Of a stretch of DNA of 64,000 bases, positions 35,650 to 49,494 are shown piece after piece. Source of the DNA: Triplophysa rosa (Eukaryota; Chordata; Actinopteri; Cypriniformes; Nemacheilidae); contig NC_079890.1 in the NCBI RefSeq assembly GCF_024868665.1, positions 32,787,831 to 32,851,830 on the forward strand, given 5' to 3'. The notes under the pieces were generated by a model. That model did not search any database. It saw only the letters and a program-made list of their open reading frames with translations, and was not told the DNA's origin. Numbering within the stretch: position 1 is the stretch's first letter; every line of letters starts with the position of its first letter. The position numbers and the translations under genes were made by a program.

Positions 35650-35912
35650 CAAGCAGGCATGTGTGTTCACTTGTTGTTTAAGCCCTTATTAGATAAGTTG
35701 TCAAACCACATTTACAAACCATCAGAGTCTGGTCACTTTGATCTCTGGAGACCCAGTCTGACTCTCAATGACTCGTTGTTTCAACTCGACTAGTCACACT
35801 TGTTTTTCTGCACATATTATACACTATCGCACAGGAACGTATAGTATCTTGCCTTTTCACCATTTCCGGGACATTATTGACATTTTAACTGAAACACACT
35901 GAAACAGGAAAC

Positions 35913-36088
35913 TTAACGGGTCAGTTCACATGAAAATGAAGATTCTTATCATTTACTCATACTCATATCATTCTAAACCCGTATGGTGTTCTTTCTTCTG
36001 CAGAACTAAAAAGAGATATTTTGAAGAATGTTGATAACCTAGCAATATTCCCCTCTCAAACTTTCATTGTATGGGCACAAAACCACTA
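35913..36088. mobile_element. TTAA-type miniature element, truncated copy 5
   Basis: Left half only: TTAACGGGTCAGTTCACATG through GAGATATTTTGAAGAATGTT to ATGGGCACAAAACCAC. The matching right arm is absent, and another family member begins 40 bases later. Confidence 0.65.
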
Positions 36089-36128
36089 ATTTGATCTCTT
36101 TAAGCAAAAGTCTAATTTTGCTCTTAAT

Positions 36129-36507
36129 TTAAAGGGAATGACCCCAAAATGAAAATCTGTCATGAATTACTCAACCTCTAGTTATTCCAAACCTATATTT
36201 TTTTGTTTGATTGTACACACAAAAAATATATCTTTAGAAGAATGTTAGTAACTTAGATTTCTGGGGTAGTCAAAAATGGCAGTCAAAGGTGCCCAAGAGC
36301 GGTTTGTTTTCCTAGATTCTTCAAAATGTGTTTAACAATAAAAATGTACAATATTTTTTCTACTATGGTGGTGCCCCAGAAATGTAAGTTGCTAACATTT
36401 TCCCAAATATCTTGTACAACCAAACAAAGAAATTTATACAGGCTTGGAACAACTTGAGGATGAGTAGTTCATGACAGAATTTATTTTTGGGTGGACTATC
36501 CCTTTAA
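36129..36507. mobile_element. TTAA-type palindromic miniature element, copy 6
   Basis: Bounded by TTAAAGGGAATGACCCC and GGGTGGACTATCCCTTTAA. Its inner arms match copy 1 (AAATCTGTCATGAATTACTC and GGAACAACTTGAGGATGAGT), so copies 1 and 6 form one subfamily. Confidence 0.8.
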
Positions 36508-37229
36508 TCTCACTGCTGTCTAGAAGAAACAATTCAGTTATCAAAGCGATCTAATTGGAGTTTTTATTCTTGGCTATAGTATGAGTTAGTTAAACAACAC
36601 CATACATGTACAACAACTTTAAAAAGTATGCTGACAAGTAACCTCGGCCTGCCACGCTCTTGCTTGTGGATTCCCGCACTTCTGTTTCTCTCTGACAATC
36701 TCTGGACGGTGGTCCTCTGCTCATTTGCTTCTGAATGCCCTTGTAACCCTCTTTTTTCCTGTCTTGAGGTAGACATACAAAGAGCACTTGCATTCTGGCA
36801 CACACACACATACACACAGACAATATGAGCATGCTGAGAGAGGGGGCTGGAGAGCGTTATCACCTGCTTCTTCTCCCAACAGCCATTTGAATATCCTGCT
36901 CAAAGGCTGTCAGTGTGCCCCAGGTGACCTGATAAATCTTCATAGCTCTCAGTCTGCGCCCCCAATATTTCAAGAGCCTCTTCGACTCCAGACTGACTGT
37001 ATTTACATACATCATTGTACTCATTGCTTCATTGACTTTGGGGATAAGAAAAAAAAACAATATTTCATAAACACCAATAGTAAGAGAAAAAAACATTAAA
37101 AATAAAAACAAAAATGTATCGTCTCAGACAGGCAATGCTTACAATGGGCTTTATGGTGCCACCTGGTCTGATGACATGAGAGAATCATCAACTGGACACA
37201 ACTCATGAAAATATAATTTTATATTTATA

Positions 37230-37660
37230 TTTTATATAACTTTAATATCTCAATTATTTCTGATAGACAACAATGAGATTGAATAGAGCCCATGTCTTCT
37301 GCATCTTTGATACTTATCTCAAGAAAAATACCAAGGAAATGGTGTTAACGTCTTCCTTAAAGTTTTAGATAAGATCTCAACAAAGTTACAAACTTAGCCA
37401 AATCTGCAATCAAAAGTCAATATTCTTAAAAATCTCAATATGAACTCAAACATTTCTCATCAAATTTATCCAAATCCAGATTATATTACCTATACAATCT
37501 ATTTTAATTTTACAACTTCAATGTATTTTTTTTCTTCTGACCAATTTTAGCAGAATCACCTGAGACTAAGTTGATACGTAAATAAAAAACAACTGAGACC
37601 CTTTACTAAATCTCCTGAGCTCTGAAAAAATATCTTCATGAAAGAAGTCGCTGCAAATAA
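37230..37660. repeat. Dispersed AT-rich repeat (ATCTCAATTATTTCTGA family)
   Basis: Shares motifs (ATCTCAATTATTTCT, AAGATCTCAACAAAGTTACA) with the 32.25-32.54 kb copy and, more weakly, with 36510-36560 and 39735-39925 (CTCACTGCTGTCTAGAA). The family is unidentified. Borders are approximate. Confidence 0.4.
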
Positions 37661-38672
37661 ACGACAGACTTTTTCTTTAAGTATAATTCATTCAAAGGAG
37701 GGATTTTAGTGCATGGCCTCTGAAATGCATCACTACAAATGCGCCCCAGGCATAACGAAAGCACAGACAAAAATAAAGGCAATGGTTCGGCGCCAACTTT
37801 TGTTTGACCCTTCATAAAAATGTTGATGCAGTTGTGGCACGTTCCAAGCAGTCATTTGCATAATTTTGCATGAGTTTTGCCTTGGCTGCCTGAAGAAGCC
37901 AGTCTGTTCCTTGATAGTTTATAAATGAGCCATTTGAATAACCTGCAAGGGAATTCCGTTGTGAATGGGCCGCAATCTCACTCCCATAGAAAAGTATCAA
38001 AAGCAAAGCACATTTTATTGCGTGCGCTGCATTTAAGATATCATCCAGGAGATCTTCTTGATGAAAAGCAATATTCAATATAATGCGCATGGCTGCCAAA
38101 AAAAGCAAACATGTTTACTATTTAAATAATAAAAAAAACGGATAGTTAAAGGGAATGACCCTGCTTTGTGTAAAAGGAAGTTTGCTCAGCATAGAGAGAA
38201 GATTTCGTTTCTAAACAAAGCATAAACACTGAAAAGAGCTTGTTTGCTTTACTCCTTACAGACTTATATGACTCATATGTCAAGTACAGGTGCTCTTGAT
38301 AAGAATGAAAGCTGTTTAATGTACATTATGACTCACAGACCCTTCTAACTGTGATGGGGGAGATCTATTCAGGATGCGTCTATAGGTGTGACTGTAAATC
38401 TGCTGGGGGCTGTGGTCTTAAACTATTGATTTAACTACCGCGATTCTGTGTTCAGTGGTTTGCTGGTTTAATTACCATATGACAGTTGTGTTAACACCTG
38501 TGTTTCAACAGAAGTCTCTTTTAGCTGCAGGTCTCTCGACAATAGCTATTATTTGCTTTCGACAATTATGCATAATTACTTTGCTCATAAACCTTACCTT
38601 TCATGCTTTGTCGATATTGTCCTGGAGGAAAATTGTATTGTTTAGGGCCTTTTCTATAATCGCACTGAAGAC

Positions 38673-39680
38673 AAGTGTTGGGTGTAACTAGTTACTAAGT
38701 AATTAGTTACTGTAATGTAATTACTTTCCCCTTGAAAATGTAAAGTAAGGGATTACTCTTATTTTTTCTGTAATTTATTTACAGTTACTTCTGATGTAAT
38801 TAAACTAAATACTGTATAATAAATAATAATATAAATAATATACAGTATGTGTGTGCAATACTGGAATTGACATCAAAACTAAAAGTCTGTGCTTTAATGT
38901 ATAATTCTCACATTTTTAATGCTTTGGTCAGTTAATAATACTACTTTATGTAGTTTTATATTATTTATTTGAATGAATTAAAAGAGCCGTTTCACGTCTA
39001 TCTTTGAATCACTTAAAGGTGCAGTTTGTAACAATTTTGCAGTAAAATATCCAAAAACCACTAAGCTAGTGTTATATATTTTGTTCAGCTAAGTACTTAC
39101 AATATCTCAAATGTTTCCAACTACTAAATTGTGAGAAAATCGGCATTCTAAACAGTGACACGGGGCTGTGCAGTCGACTGTCAATGGCGTCATATCCGGT
39201 TACCCTTTGTTACGGCCTTTACTGACGTAGAAATCGCATGACAACAGTGTCGTGGAGAAATGCGGAAGTAGTGTCTAGCGTCTAGCAAGCCACTAGCTTT
39301 TTTCGAGCAGTCACTTATGGACCACAATTATTCGCAAAATTTATAAAACTTTACCTCATCCGCTAACATGATTTCTCGTTCCCGTCTGATTGATGGCCAT
39401 CAGTGGTGGAGTTGAAGACAACAGATCCCATCATTCCACGCTCCTTCAGAGTCATCAAGCTACGGCATTGTTGTTGTTTTGATCGTGCGCCCTCTAGTGG
39501 CGGTTTTTACGAACTGTAGCTTTAACTAATCAAAGTTGATAGGATATAGAAAGTAATTAGTAATAAGTAATTAAATACTTTTTGGAGAGAGTAATTTGTA
39601 CAGTAATCTAATTACACTATTGGATGTGTAATTAGTAACTAGTAATTCATTACTTTTTCAGAGTAACTTGCCCAACACTG
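38673..39680. mobile_element. hAT-type miniature element, second copy, split by a TTAA element
   Basis: Same family as 35157-35649 but in the other orientation. The left end AAGTGTTGGG has one substitution; the right end is CCCAACACTG. Flanks CTGAAGAC (38665-38672) and CTAAAGAC (39681-39688) are an 8-bp duplication with one mismatch. Removing the 505-base insert at 39017-39521 and one TTAA leaves about the same length as the intact copy. Confidence 0.88.
39017..39521. mobile_element. TTAA-flanked element nested in hAT copy
   Basis: Flanked by TTAA at 39013-39016 and 39522-39525. The ends are imperfect inverted repeats: AGGTGCAGTTTGTA on the left and TACGAACTGTAGCT on the right. TTAA duplication suggests mobilisation by a piggyBac- or Kolobok-type transposase. 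No coding capacity. Confidence 0.85.
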
Positions 39681-40829
39681 CTAAAGACAGCATGGATATC
39701 TTGTCTTTTGTTTTATTTAAATGATTCACATTTCTCTTGAAATTCCCTAGAAGAAAAAGACACAAATGAGACAGCTGTTGACCTACACACATAACACATC
39801 AGTGTTTCTCAAAGGAAAAGTCTGAGATGAAAGAAAAAAATCTCCTTTCAATCTCCATTTGAACTCACTGCTGTCTAGAAAAAACAAATGAGATATTAAA
39901 TTGATCTCATTTGTGATTCTTCTTTCCTAGGATAGTACAAGTGTATGGGAACAGAAAATGTGCATCTGTGCCTTACAACTCTATAAGAGTTAGCCCTGCA
40001 CAGCTCTGCTAACTGTGTCCGTGTACAGTTCGAGTTATGTAATAAAATGGTCTGACAGCTGTAAACTGGGACTTTTTTGCAACCATTGAGCTTTGGGTAT
40101 TGTTCGGCATGGGAATATGCATATTTATATTCACTCAAAGCGAGCAAGGGCCTCATCTCGACTATCTCAGATAATGACACCGTCCCTCACTGTGCTCCTC
40201 CTGTGATGTGCCCTTTATGAGCCATAACAGGGCATGAAGGTTTGATCTCTCTCTTTCTTTTCCTGAGGCGCCTTTCTGGGTCTTTTCTGCTGATCAATTC
40301 ACACTCTTGTCTATTTGAAGATGTTTAAGAATGTCACAAGCACATCGGACAGGCTCATTATCACTGAATTTGGAGCTTTCGAAGCTATAAGCAACCCTTT
40401 AAACTACAGTAAGACTATCTGTTAGTAGTTAGCTACACTACTCACAAAAAGTACCAAACTCTACTTATGCTATTTAAAGAGAAATTTTTTTATTTAAAAC
40501 CATCAGATTATATTGAATATTTTACCATATTCAAAAAGCAATTGTATGCGCTCAAAAAACAAAGAGAAGAGACATTCAATTCTCAGGCGTGCAGAGCAAA
40601 AAAAAAAGAATGTTAACGAAGCAGCCAAAATTGTCCGCACACTGAAAACATGCAAACAAAAACAAAAACAATAATATATTGCTTTTATTTTACATATCGT
40701 TGTTGTCCTTCTGTGCAGACAACTTTGGCTACTTTTAAAATATTCGGCTGATATTTTTACAATGTAAATTGTATTTTATTTTCACTGTTCCCACCAGACT
40801 TTTTTACTTGTCTGACCACTTCAAACCTC

Positions 40830-40945
40830 AACCTCACCAGAAGCTCCATGCTGGTTAACAAGAATTCTGGTAGTGACCAGCAGTAACCAGCAAAAACCAG
40901 CCAGGAAATCTATACTGGTCTAAGCTGGTCTTTCAAAATCAACCA
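40830..40945. repeat. CCAGC-rich degenerate repeat
   Basis: Repeated CCAG/CTGG words (AGTGACCAGCAGTAACCAGC, AAAACCAGCCAGG, CTGGTCTAAGCTGGTCTT) make a short imperfect palindromic tract of a type common in fish genomes. Borders are approximate. Confidence 0.5.
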
Positions 40946-42104
40946 AACAAGAAACCACATAATCTTCAAAAACAAAGTGGCAGAAGTTTAACCAAATAAT
41001 ATCTGTAGAAAAGTATGGTACTAGGCCTATAAATGATCATCAATATGCCAAAAAGAATTTGATATTATAAAACCAAAAGCTAAAAATGAGTTTAGGAAGG
41101 AATTCAAATGAATTCAGAAAATTTATCTGACTCATATAAAAGTTTGTATGAGAGAGAGGACAGGTGATTATTGGCTGATTATTGTAAAATGTGTGACAAA
41201 AGCACCAACGTTGTGTTTTGTCATGGAAAAACTTATAGGAAAAGTATTTATTGTACTGAAAATCTACACAATGCTGCAAAAATGTGGTTAAACTAGTAGC
41301 ATTTCTACTTGCCGTTTGTCCCTCCCCAACACCGCTCATTACTATCACCCTCATTTTAGCTTTGCTATGGGACTGTTGAGCAGCCATTGAGAAATGATCT
41401 TGTTCACGGAGACGTAATCCCATTTGAACCTCTCCCTGGGTCAGTGACAAAACGCATCGTGCATTCACACAAAGCAGAGGAGCGATACGTGCCGCTAATC
41501 AGGTTAGCGCGGGTCCCCAGACCACGGCCCGCAGGATGCTGGGACCTCAGCAGATGAGCGCTGCTGCACGGCAGGGATTCAATCATCTACCGTTACGGCC
41601 CATAATACAGGTCACAATGTGTTTATTAGGAAAACAACACAGGAAAGCCTCATCGCCAGTAATCCCAATTATGTTAATAATCTCAGAATACTCAAACACT
41701 TTTTGTGCTCCCCTCTTGAAAGTAAATCTTCCCTGACACCAGACGCTAATGGAATTGGTATCAAAGAAACATCCTCCCCTAAAAAATGTTTGGCACCAAC
41801 ATTATTTCATTAGAATGCATAGTTATTCACACTTCGTGTGGTTTTAGCACACAAACATTTAGAAAGTTTAGATTGAAGACTAAAATATAAATGTTTTGAC
41901 TTTTCGGTAGGGATTTATGTATACAATCAACACGCAATTATTTTTGAAAACTTCGAGGGTCATATAGAATATTTACCTTTTTTGAACTGTTTGTTTCTTA
42001 TTGTTGGAACGAAAGCGCACGCATACACGCGCACACACACACACACACGCGCACACACACACACGCACACACACACACGCACACCTAAATGACACAAAAT
42101 GAAT

Positions 42105-42142
<38 letters not shown>

Positions 42143-43195
42143 TACAAGCAAATCTGTATAACTTCAATTGTCTGTTTTTTCCTCAGACAAAGTTTTTCAT
42201 AATTGAATGATTCTCTCTAACGTTGTTCATATGTAAAAACATGTTGTATATATGATAATATGATTTTGTTTCTGTACAAACGTACAAAAATGTATTTTGT
42301 ACTCTTTAGTTAAAAATGAATTATGAATGAAATTACTGAAAATGCCATTACAAATTTTCACAGTTTCTATACCAAATATGTTTCTTTGCATTTATTTTAA
42401 TAAACAATGTTGAATGTTTGACTATAGAGTGTGAGCATCTGTTTTCATGGGATTGTTAGTTAGGTTGTCGATCTGGTATTAAAACCTTATAAATATTAAT
42501 TATTCCAGTCTAAAGCCAGAGAATGTGACCTTTGGCTGTGAATCGCACAAACGTTCTCTAAGGGGCTTTTAAGCCCACCCCAGTTCAAAGTGATCTAAAG
42601 ATGCATTCCAGGGCTGGCTGCTCTCCCGAAAAACTTCAGGAACTCCGCTTAAATAAAACATCTTTATTTTGAGTTTTTCAAGTAGTCCCACCGCAAACTT
42701 ATAAAAGTAAAATTTCCCTGGCCATCCTAACATGTGCCAACTGCTCTCAGGTCTTCGATCACCCATTGGCAATTTATTTGTAATGCAGAGTGACTAAGAG
42801 CCATTAACGGTTTGGTTGGGTGAAAAGTGGAGACTCTCTTTAAAGTGAAATTCCTGTTTGCTTGTGTTTCTTTCACCTTCCTAATTGGGACCATTGTCAC
42901 CCAGTGTGAAACCCTTACTTTCATTTACATATTGACTGTGTAAACACAGGCAGGAGACACGGATGTGTAAACCAGAGGAGCCAGATTTCAGGGTTTTGTT
43001 GACATTATCATACAGTTGGAAGGATTAAGGTGAGAATGGCTGGGTTAGGTTTCCTACTTTTACATTTCGTACATGCATAATCTGTCACTTGCCTCCCCAT
43101 GGCACAAATTTAAATCAAGATGAGCCTTGAGAGGTTTGAATGAGATTTAATCCAGATGAATAACAAAAACGTGCCTTTTGCATGTCAAACATTTA
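40946..43195. other. Gene desert stretch
   Basis: No host gene is recognised. The stretch contains the (CA)n cluster listed at 42013-42140. The region 41400-41600 is somewhat GC-rich but has no identifiable coding sequence. Confidence 0.4.
42013..42140. repeat. Interrupted (CA)n microsatellite
   Basis: CA runs interrupted by CG steps and by a unique segment ACCTAAATGACACAAAATGA. The cysteine/valine-rich frames it opens are repeat artefacts. Confidence 0.9.
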
Positions 43196-43776
43196 GGGCC
43201 CTATTTTAACGATCTAAGCGCATGGTCTAAAGCGCAGGGCGCAAGTGCACTTAGGGCATGTCCGAATCCACTTTTGCTAGTTTAAGGATGGGAAAAACGG
43301 TCAGCACGCCAGGCACATGGTCTAAACGGGTTGCCCCTATTCTCTTAATGAGTCATGGGTGTGTTTTGGGCAAAACGTGAAGTAAACCAATCAGAGTCTC
43401 ATCTCCCATTCCCTTTAAGAGCCAGTTGCTTTCGCAGCATGGCGGATTCGCTATTTACACGGAATTTGCAAGAGTAAAGACTGGGCGCATCTGCTCGTGC
43501 GCGAGGTTAAAGCGCGCGAGCAGACCATCTACAGGACAAGCCAAATTTTTTTATCTTTATGTACACAATAATAATATTTTACATTGTAATCCATTTATTT
43601 TTAATATTTGGGCATGTTTGTGTGCTGCTGAGCGTCCCTCAGTGTGTAATAAGCAAAATGTACGCGCGTTGTGGACCCACCTATAGGCGCATTTACTAAC
43701 GCGCTCTTTAAATAACCAAAAACATATTGCGCCATTGACTTTAGACCAGGTTTGAGTTGGTCTATGGCAGTCTATT
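43196..43776. mobile_element. Fragment of a GGGCCCTATTTTAACGATCT-type fish repeat
   Basis: Begins GGGCCCTATTTTAACGATCT and continues with AAGCGCATGGTCTAAAGCGC, a terminal arm I recognise from a widespread fish DNA element. The complementary right terminus is not found, so the element seems truncated near 43776. Recognition is from memory and the class is not certain. Confidence 0.6.
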
Positions 43777-45184
43777 CTCGATTCACTCCTCCAGGGTTCG
43801 TAGAGGTTCATGAAAGTTTTTTCGAACATGAAATCCCGTTTCATAACAAGGGTTCCGACTTTTTCCGGAAATAATCCTACAGCTGTAGGTAAATTTGATC
43901 AAACTAAAGACTCCTCGAAGATACGAAGTATGCAATACTACTGTATAGGTACTCAAGAATAATATGAGATTGGCAGAAACTGCTTGTGTTACCTCATCTT
44001 TAATAAAATTAATAATAATTTATATTCTCATGTAGTAGTTAAAATGTTGCATGTGATATTTGGCTTGGTCTTCCTCCAAAAACCACCTTTTGTGGTTTGA
44101 TGTATGGAAACGTCCAAAGAAGCTCTGGCATGTGGTACGGGTTGACATCCCGTGTCAGAGGGTTCTGGTGTACAAAGAGTTGTGGCTTTAACCGCATTTA
44201 TAGTTCCTCCTGATAGACGTTTACAATGTTGAGCACCGCAGAGCAGCAGCAGCAGCTAAAGCCATCACAGTCCGGGTGAGGACTCCCCCCTCGTGGCCTT
44301 CAACCTCCGACACAACCGGCATCTCTGGAAGAATGAAAAACATTTGGGAGAAGAAACATGAATGAGTTGTAGCAGCGAGAGACCATATATTCTGCAGACT
44401 TCTCTGTTTGCTCTACCAGCATGAGAGATGATTGCGGAAAACTACGTCTCTTCTAGCATTAGCCTGTAGCTCAAAATGTCTGGTCTGGTTTCAGAAGGCC
44501 ATAGTTTATGGGGCTGAGCAGAAAAGCTTAGCAAAGTGGTACAGAAGTCCATTAGTCCAAAATCATAACAACGAGACAGTTGACTGAACTAGGAAATGGG
44601 TGTTCATTCACAGATTCAGTTGGAGACTAAACTTGGTCCGCAGCCTGAAAAGAGGAAACTTTGGGAAAGCCCCTTTCAGTCCATCACCATTAACCGCACA
44701 GGCACCATCGCTAGATAGGTAGACAGTTTATGTTACAGGATTTCCACAATACGTGTATCTTACAAAAAATACACAAACTAAATCTAACGACTTAGGATTT
44801 CCCCCTTAACCTCCAAATACGAATGTTCGCTAAAAGAACTTTATATTTTGTCTAATAATTCTTTCATTAAGAATTAAAATTGTATATTATTTACTAATCA
44901 GCACAACTATTTGATTGAGAAGCTGAATTGATAGTTAACTCAAATGTCTGTATTTATTAGCATTTTATATGCTTTTGTTTTGCTTTTTTGATCACATACA
45001 GTCGCGTGACTCGCGTCTGTGCAAACTCGATGGCCCATATTATCCTAGCATGATTTGAGAATTTTCCAGAAAGTATCTTGTATACTTCAACAGACTTTTT
45101 TGACATGACTAATGTTACAAATGTCCTTGTTTAACAAGTGATCTAGAAGGAGAAAAATTAATGACAAAGCACTTTCCTAACTCC
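43777..45184. other. Gene desert stretch
   Basis: No gene is recognised. A moderately GC-rich block at 44100-44720 stands out from the AT-rich surroundings but has no long open frame or known domain. Confidence 0.35.
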
Positions 45185-45222
45185 TCTGTAAGTCGCCTTG
45201 GATAAAAGCGTCTGTAAATTAA
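45185..45222. repeat. SINE/L2-type 3' tail fragment
   Basis: Contains GTAAGTCGCCTTGGATAAAA followed by GCGTCTGTAAATT, matching the well-known tail AAGTCGCTTTGGATAAAAGC of fish SINE and L2-related elements. Only the tail region is recognised. Confidence 0.65.
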
Positions 45223-45732
45223 TCTTCATGTTACATGGTAACATTTCTTTGTTTTTATTTTTGATACTTAAAACACTTACTAATATAAGTACTATTAAAA
45301 GTTACTTATTTTAAATTTAAAAACACAATTTAAATCCTAACACTGTTTATTTCCAGGTTTTACATTTAAATAAAAAATTAAATGGAAATTTATGTGGACT
45401 TTTGAATCCCACTGTATTTATTAACAAGTATGAAGAATCTCACCAATATTTAATTATAGGTAAGCACACACGCACACACACGCATGCACAATTAGGTACA
45501 TTTATACATTGCGGGACTTTCCATAGACATAATGACTTTCATACTGTATAGACGGTTTAACTTTCCTCCAACCCTCCTGCTACCCCTAAACCAAAAGCTG
45601 CCAGAACATTTCTGTATTCGACATTTTTTAAATAAGCATCAGTTGGTATGTTTAATAATCCACTTCCATTTTGGGGACCGCTGGATCAGACTTTAACTAT
45701 ATTATGGGAACCCCACAATGACAGATAAACCT

Positions 45733-47195
<1,463 letters not shown>

Positions 47196-47203
47196 CTGTA
47201 GCG

Positions 47204-48317
47204 CAGGAGTCTTCAACTAAAATTGCTTGAGGTCCAGTAAACAAACCCTCCTTGCCAGTCGAGGTCCGGATAATTAAATACCTAAAATCATGAATTGATG
47301 GTTTTTGGCAGACCAAAGAAATAAACTTGTCTTTATACAACGGCATGACAATGTCTGACAATATAATGAAGGAAAATGTGCAAAATGCCATAATCTCTAA
47401 ACCTGCACTGAACATACATTCATTTCAACATGAACAACTTTACAAGAAAACTCAAGTGTTGTTTTCTGCTGAACTGAGATTAACAAATAGAAGCATAAAG
47501 TTGTGACTGATCATCCTCTGATAACATTTCAGCTCTTCTGGTGGCTGTTGCAGCTGAAAGGGGGGTTTGTTTAATATTTTAATTTAGTTCATGTCTTTAT
47601 TTTCCTTCTAAAAGTGTTTCACATGCAGGCTCCATTCACTCTTTTACTATTTTCCCATCAGTAAAGGGCTTGTTATGTTTTCCTAAGATCCACTGTATTC
47701 TTAGGGAACATTCGCTCGTTGTTGGGCGGTAAGTGAGTGAGGGAGGACCCGTGTAGATCGCTACTTCTGGGCTTTGAGCTCATATATTTTCCGTGTCCTT
47801 ACCTCGTACTGCTGCGTGTTAGTTTCTTCAAAGTGTCTCCGTCTAATTTCATAATGCCGTTTAAAGTTTCCACTTTTGACAACCGCGACAGACTCCGAGC
47901 AAATGAGACAAACCGGTCTCGTGCATGTCGATGCAGGAAGAATAAATGCTAATCTCTCGACCCATTCATCTCGGAAAACATGGTTTTCAGCGTCAACTTT
48001 TCTAACTTTTGAAAAGGACATTGTTTTTCAGTCACTGACAGTTGCGCTGTGCAGCGAGTCTGTCTCCGCTCTCTTCTCTCGTCGAGACGTCGACGTCTGA
48101 ACGTAGCAACAGTGCGCATATGTTAACTGTCCGTGGCGCCGTAGGACCCAAACTGCTACTGAGCGGACCTTGATGTGCCTGCTATAAATTTGATTGCATT
48201 ATAAAATAATGTTAGGCGTTCATTTATTTATTATGTCAAATTTATTATGTTTGAGGTCTGGACGGATGCATCTCGTGGTCCGCATCCGGACCGGAGTCCG
48301 CTAGTTGGTGACCCCTG
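47204..48317 (-). mobile_element. hAT transposon, deletion derivative
   Basis: Ends CAGGAGTCTTCAACTA and GTTGGTGACCCCTG are inverted repeats. Flanks CTGTAGCG (47196-47203) and CTGTAGTG (48318-48325) form an 8-bp duplication with one mismatch. At 1114 bases it is far shorter than an autonomous hAT. The minus strand keeps the start of a transposase-like gene (listed separately). Confidence 0.85.
47761..48021 (-). pseudogene. N-terminal BED-like zinc finger of a hAT transposase
   Basis: A truncated frame of 86 residues. It starts MSFSKVRKVDAENHVFRDEW, typical of hAT-derived ZBED-like proteins, then RPVCLICSESVAVVKSGNFK and RHYEIRRRH, giving a CxxC...H...H finger. Further residues, to the stop, show no RNaseH-like catalytic domain. 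This is the remnant of an internally deleted transposase gene. Alternative: an intact small DNA-binding protein, which is unlikely. Confidence 0.7.
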
Positions 48318-48676
48318 CTGTAGTGGATATAGTGGATGTTCTCAAATGCAATAAAATAATGCAGTTAAGGATGCACATGCCCATGTAACTAACTGCAGAC
48401 TGTGGTGGTTTGACGTCAAATGCCTTTGTACATTTCTGTGGTGTTTTAGTAACATCCTGTCTGAGCAATACATTTTTTGTATTCCTGTTGCTCAGCTTAA
48501 GAGGAAACTCGTAGGTGTGGGGGGCCACGACTGATGCCACTGGGCCGGTTTACCTATCACACAACCATGTGCACCTCTGTTGTGTATTGAAGCCAGACTG
48601 TGCTAAACTTCCTCTCTCCAAACAGACACTTTTCGTCTGTCATAGGCTTGACAGAGCTACCTTCAGGCCTACTCTT

Positions 48677-49320
48677 AGGTTGGTTTCACATTTAGTTCGA
48701 TTGCCTGGTCCGAACCCTAGTTCGATTGCTCCCCCTCCCTGCCCCCGCTGGACTGCGTTCACATTATTTTTTTGGGTCAGAACCATGGGTCGTTTGTGTC
48801 ATCAAGCATGCAGCTGTTTACCCTGTCGCTTGTAACGACGATGCAGGAGAAGGCAGCAAAATGCATAACATTGCTCGCTTCACTTTTATACATTCATGTT
48901 TTTGAACCGTTAGTTTTGTTTCCAAAGCTTTACTACATAACGGCACTTTCGCCTGTGAATGTACTGCAAATGCTCTTAAGAACGCTAAAGGCGAACAGAA
49001 ATGAGATATACAGCTCTCTGCTTGTAGCGCGCCAGTCACGCTCGTCAGAAAAGTGAGTGAAACACACACAAGAGCACACATTTTTACCAAATAATACGTC
49101 ATTAATAGCGGTTCACTTCCGCGATTTGGTACGGTTCCATTCATATCAGCAGCAAAGCGTACTGGAGTTCACATGAACCGCACCCCAGACCTCCCTTTTT
49201 AAGCGGATTCGGGTACAGTTTACGGGTGCGCACCCGGGTTCGGAAAACAGCGTTCACATCACCCAAACGAACCGAAATCGAACCCGGGTGCGCACCAAAA
49301 GTGCTAATGTGAAACCGCCT
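48677..49320. mobile_element. Non-autonomous DNA element with long terminal inverted repeats
   Basis: Left arm AGGTTGGTTTCACATTTAGT then TCGATTGCCTGGTCCGAACC. The right arm ends GTGCTAATGTGAAACCGCCT and includes GAACCGAAATCGAACCCGGG. The arms are inverted. Flanking octamers (CTACTCTT / TTATTCTC) match at only 5 of 8 positions, so the target duplication is uncertain. No transposase is visible. Confidence 0.7.
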
Positions 49321-49494
49321 TTATTCTCTCATCCCATCAAAGTCAATGCTTTTCAGATGTCACTCTTGTTTTGTCTCAAACATCAATTGGTTGTTTTGAT
49401 ATGATGTCACAGAAAAAATCATGGTTATTGGCTATCAACCCATGTAATGTTGTGCTATCTGGAAAGCTGTTTTCATTTTGTGAGAATTTTTTCC

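Noticed and set aside
41960..42167. Cys/Val-rich open frames
   Set aside because: Produced by the interrupted (CA)n tract.
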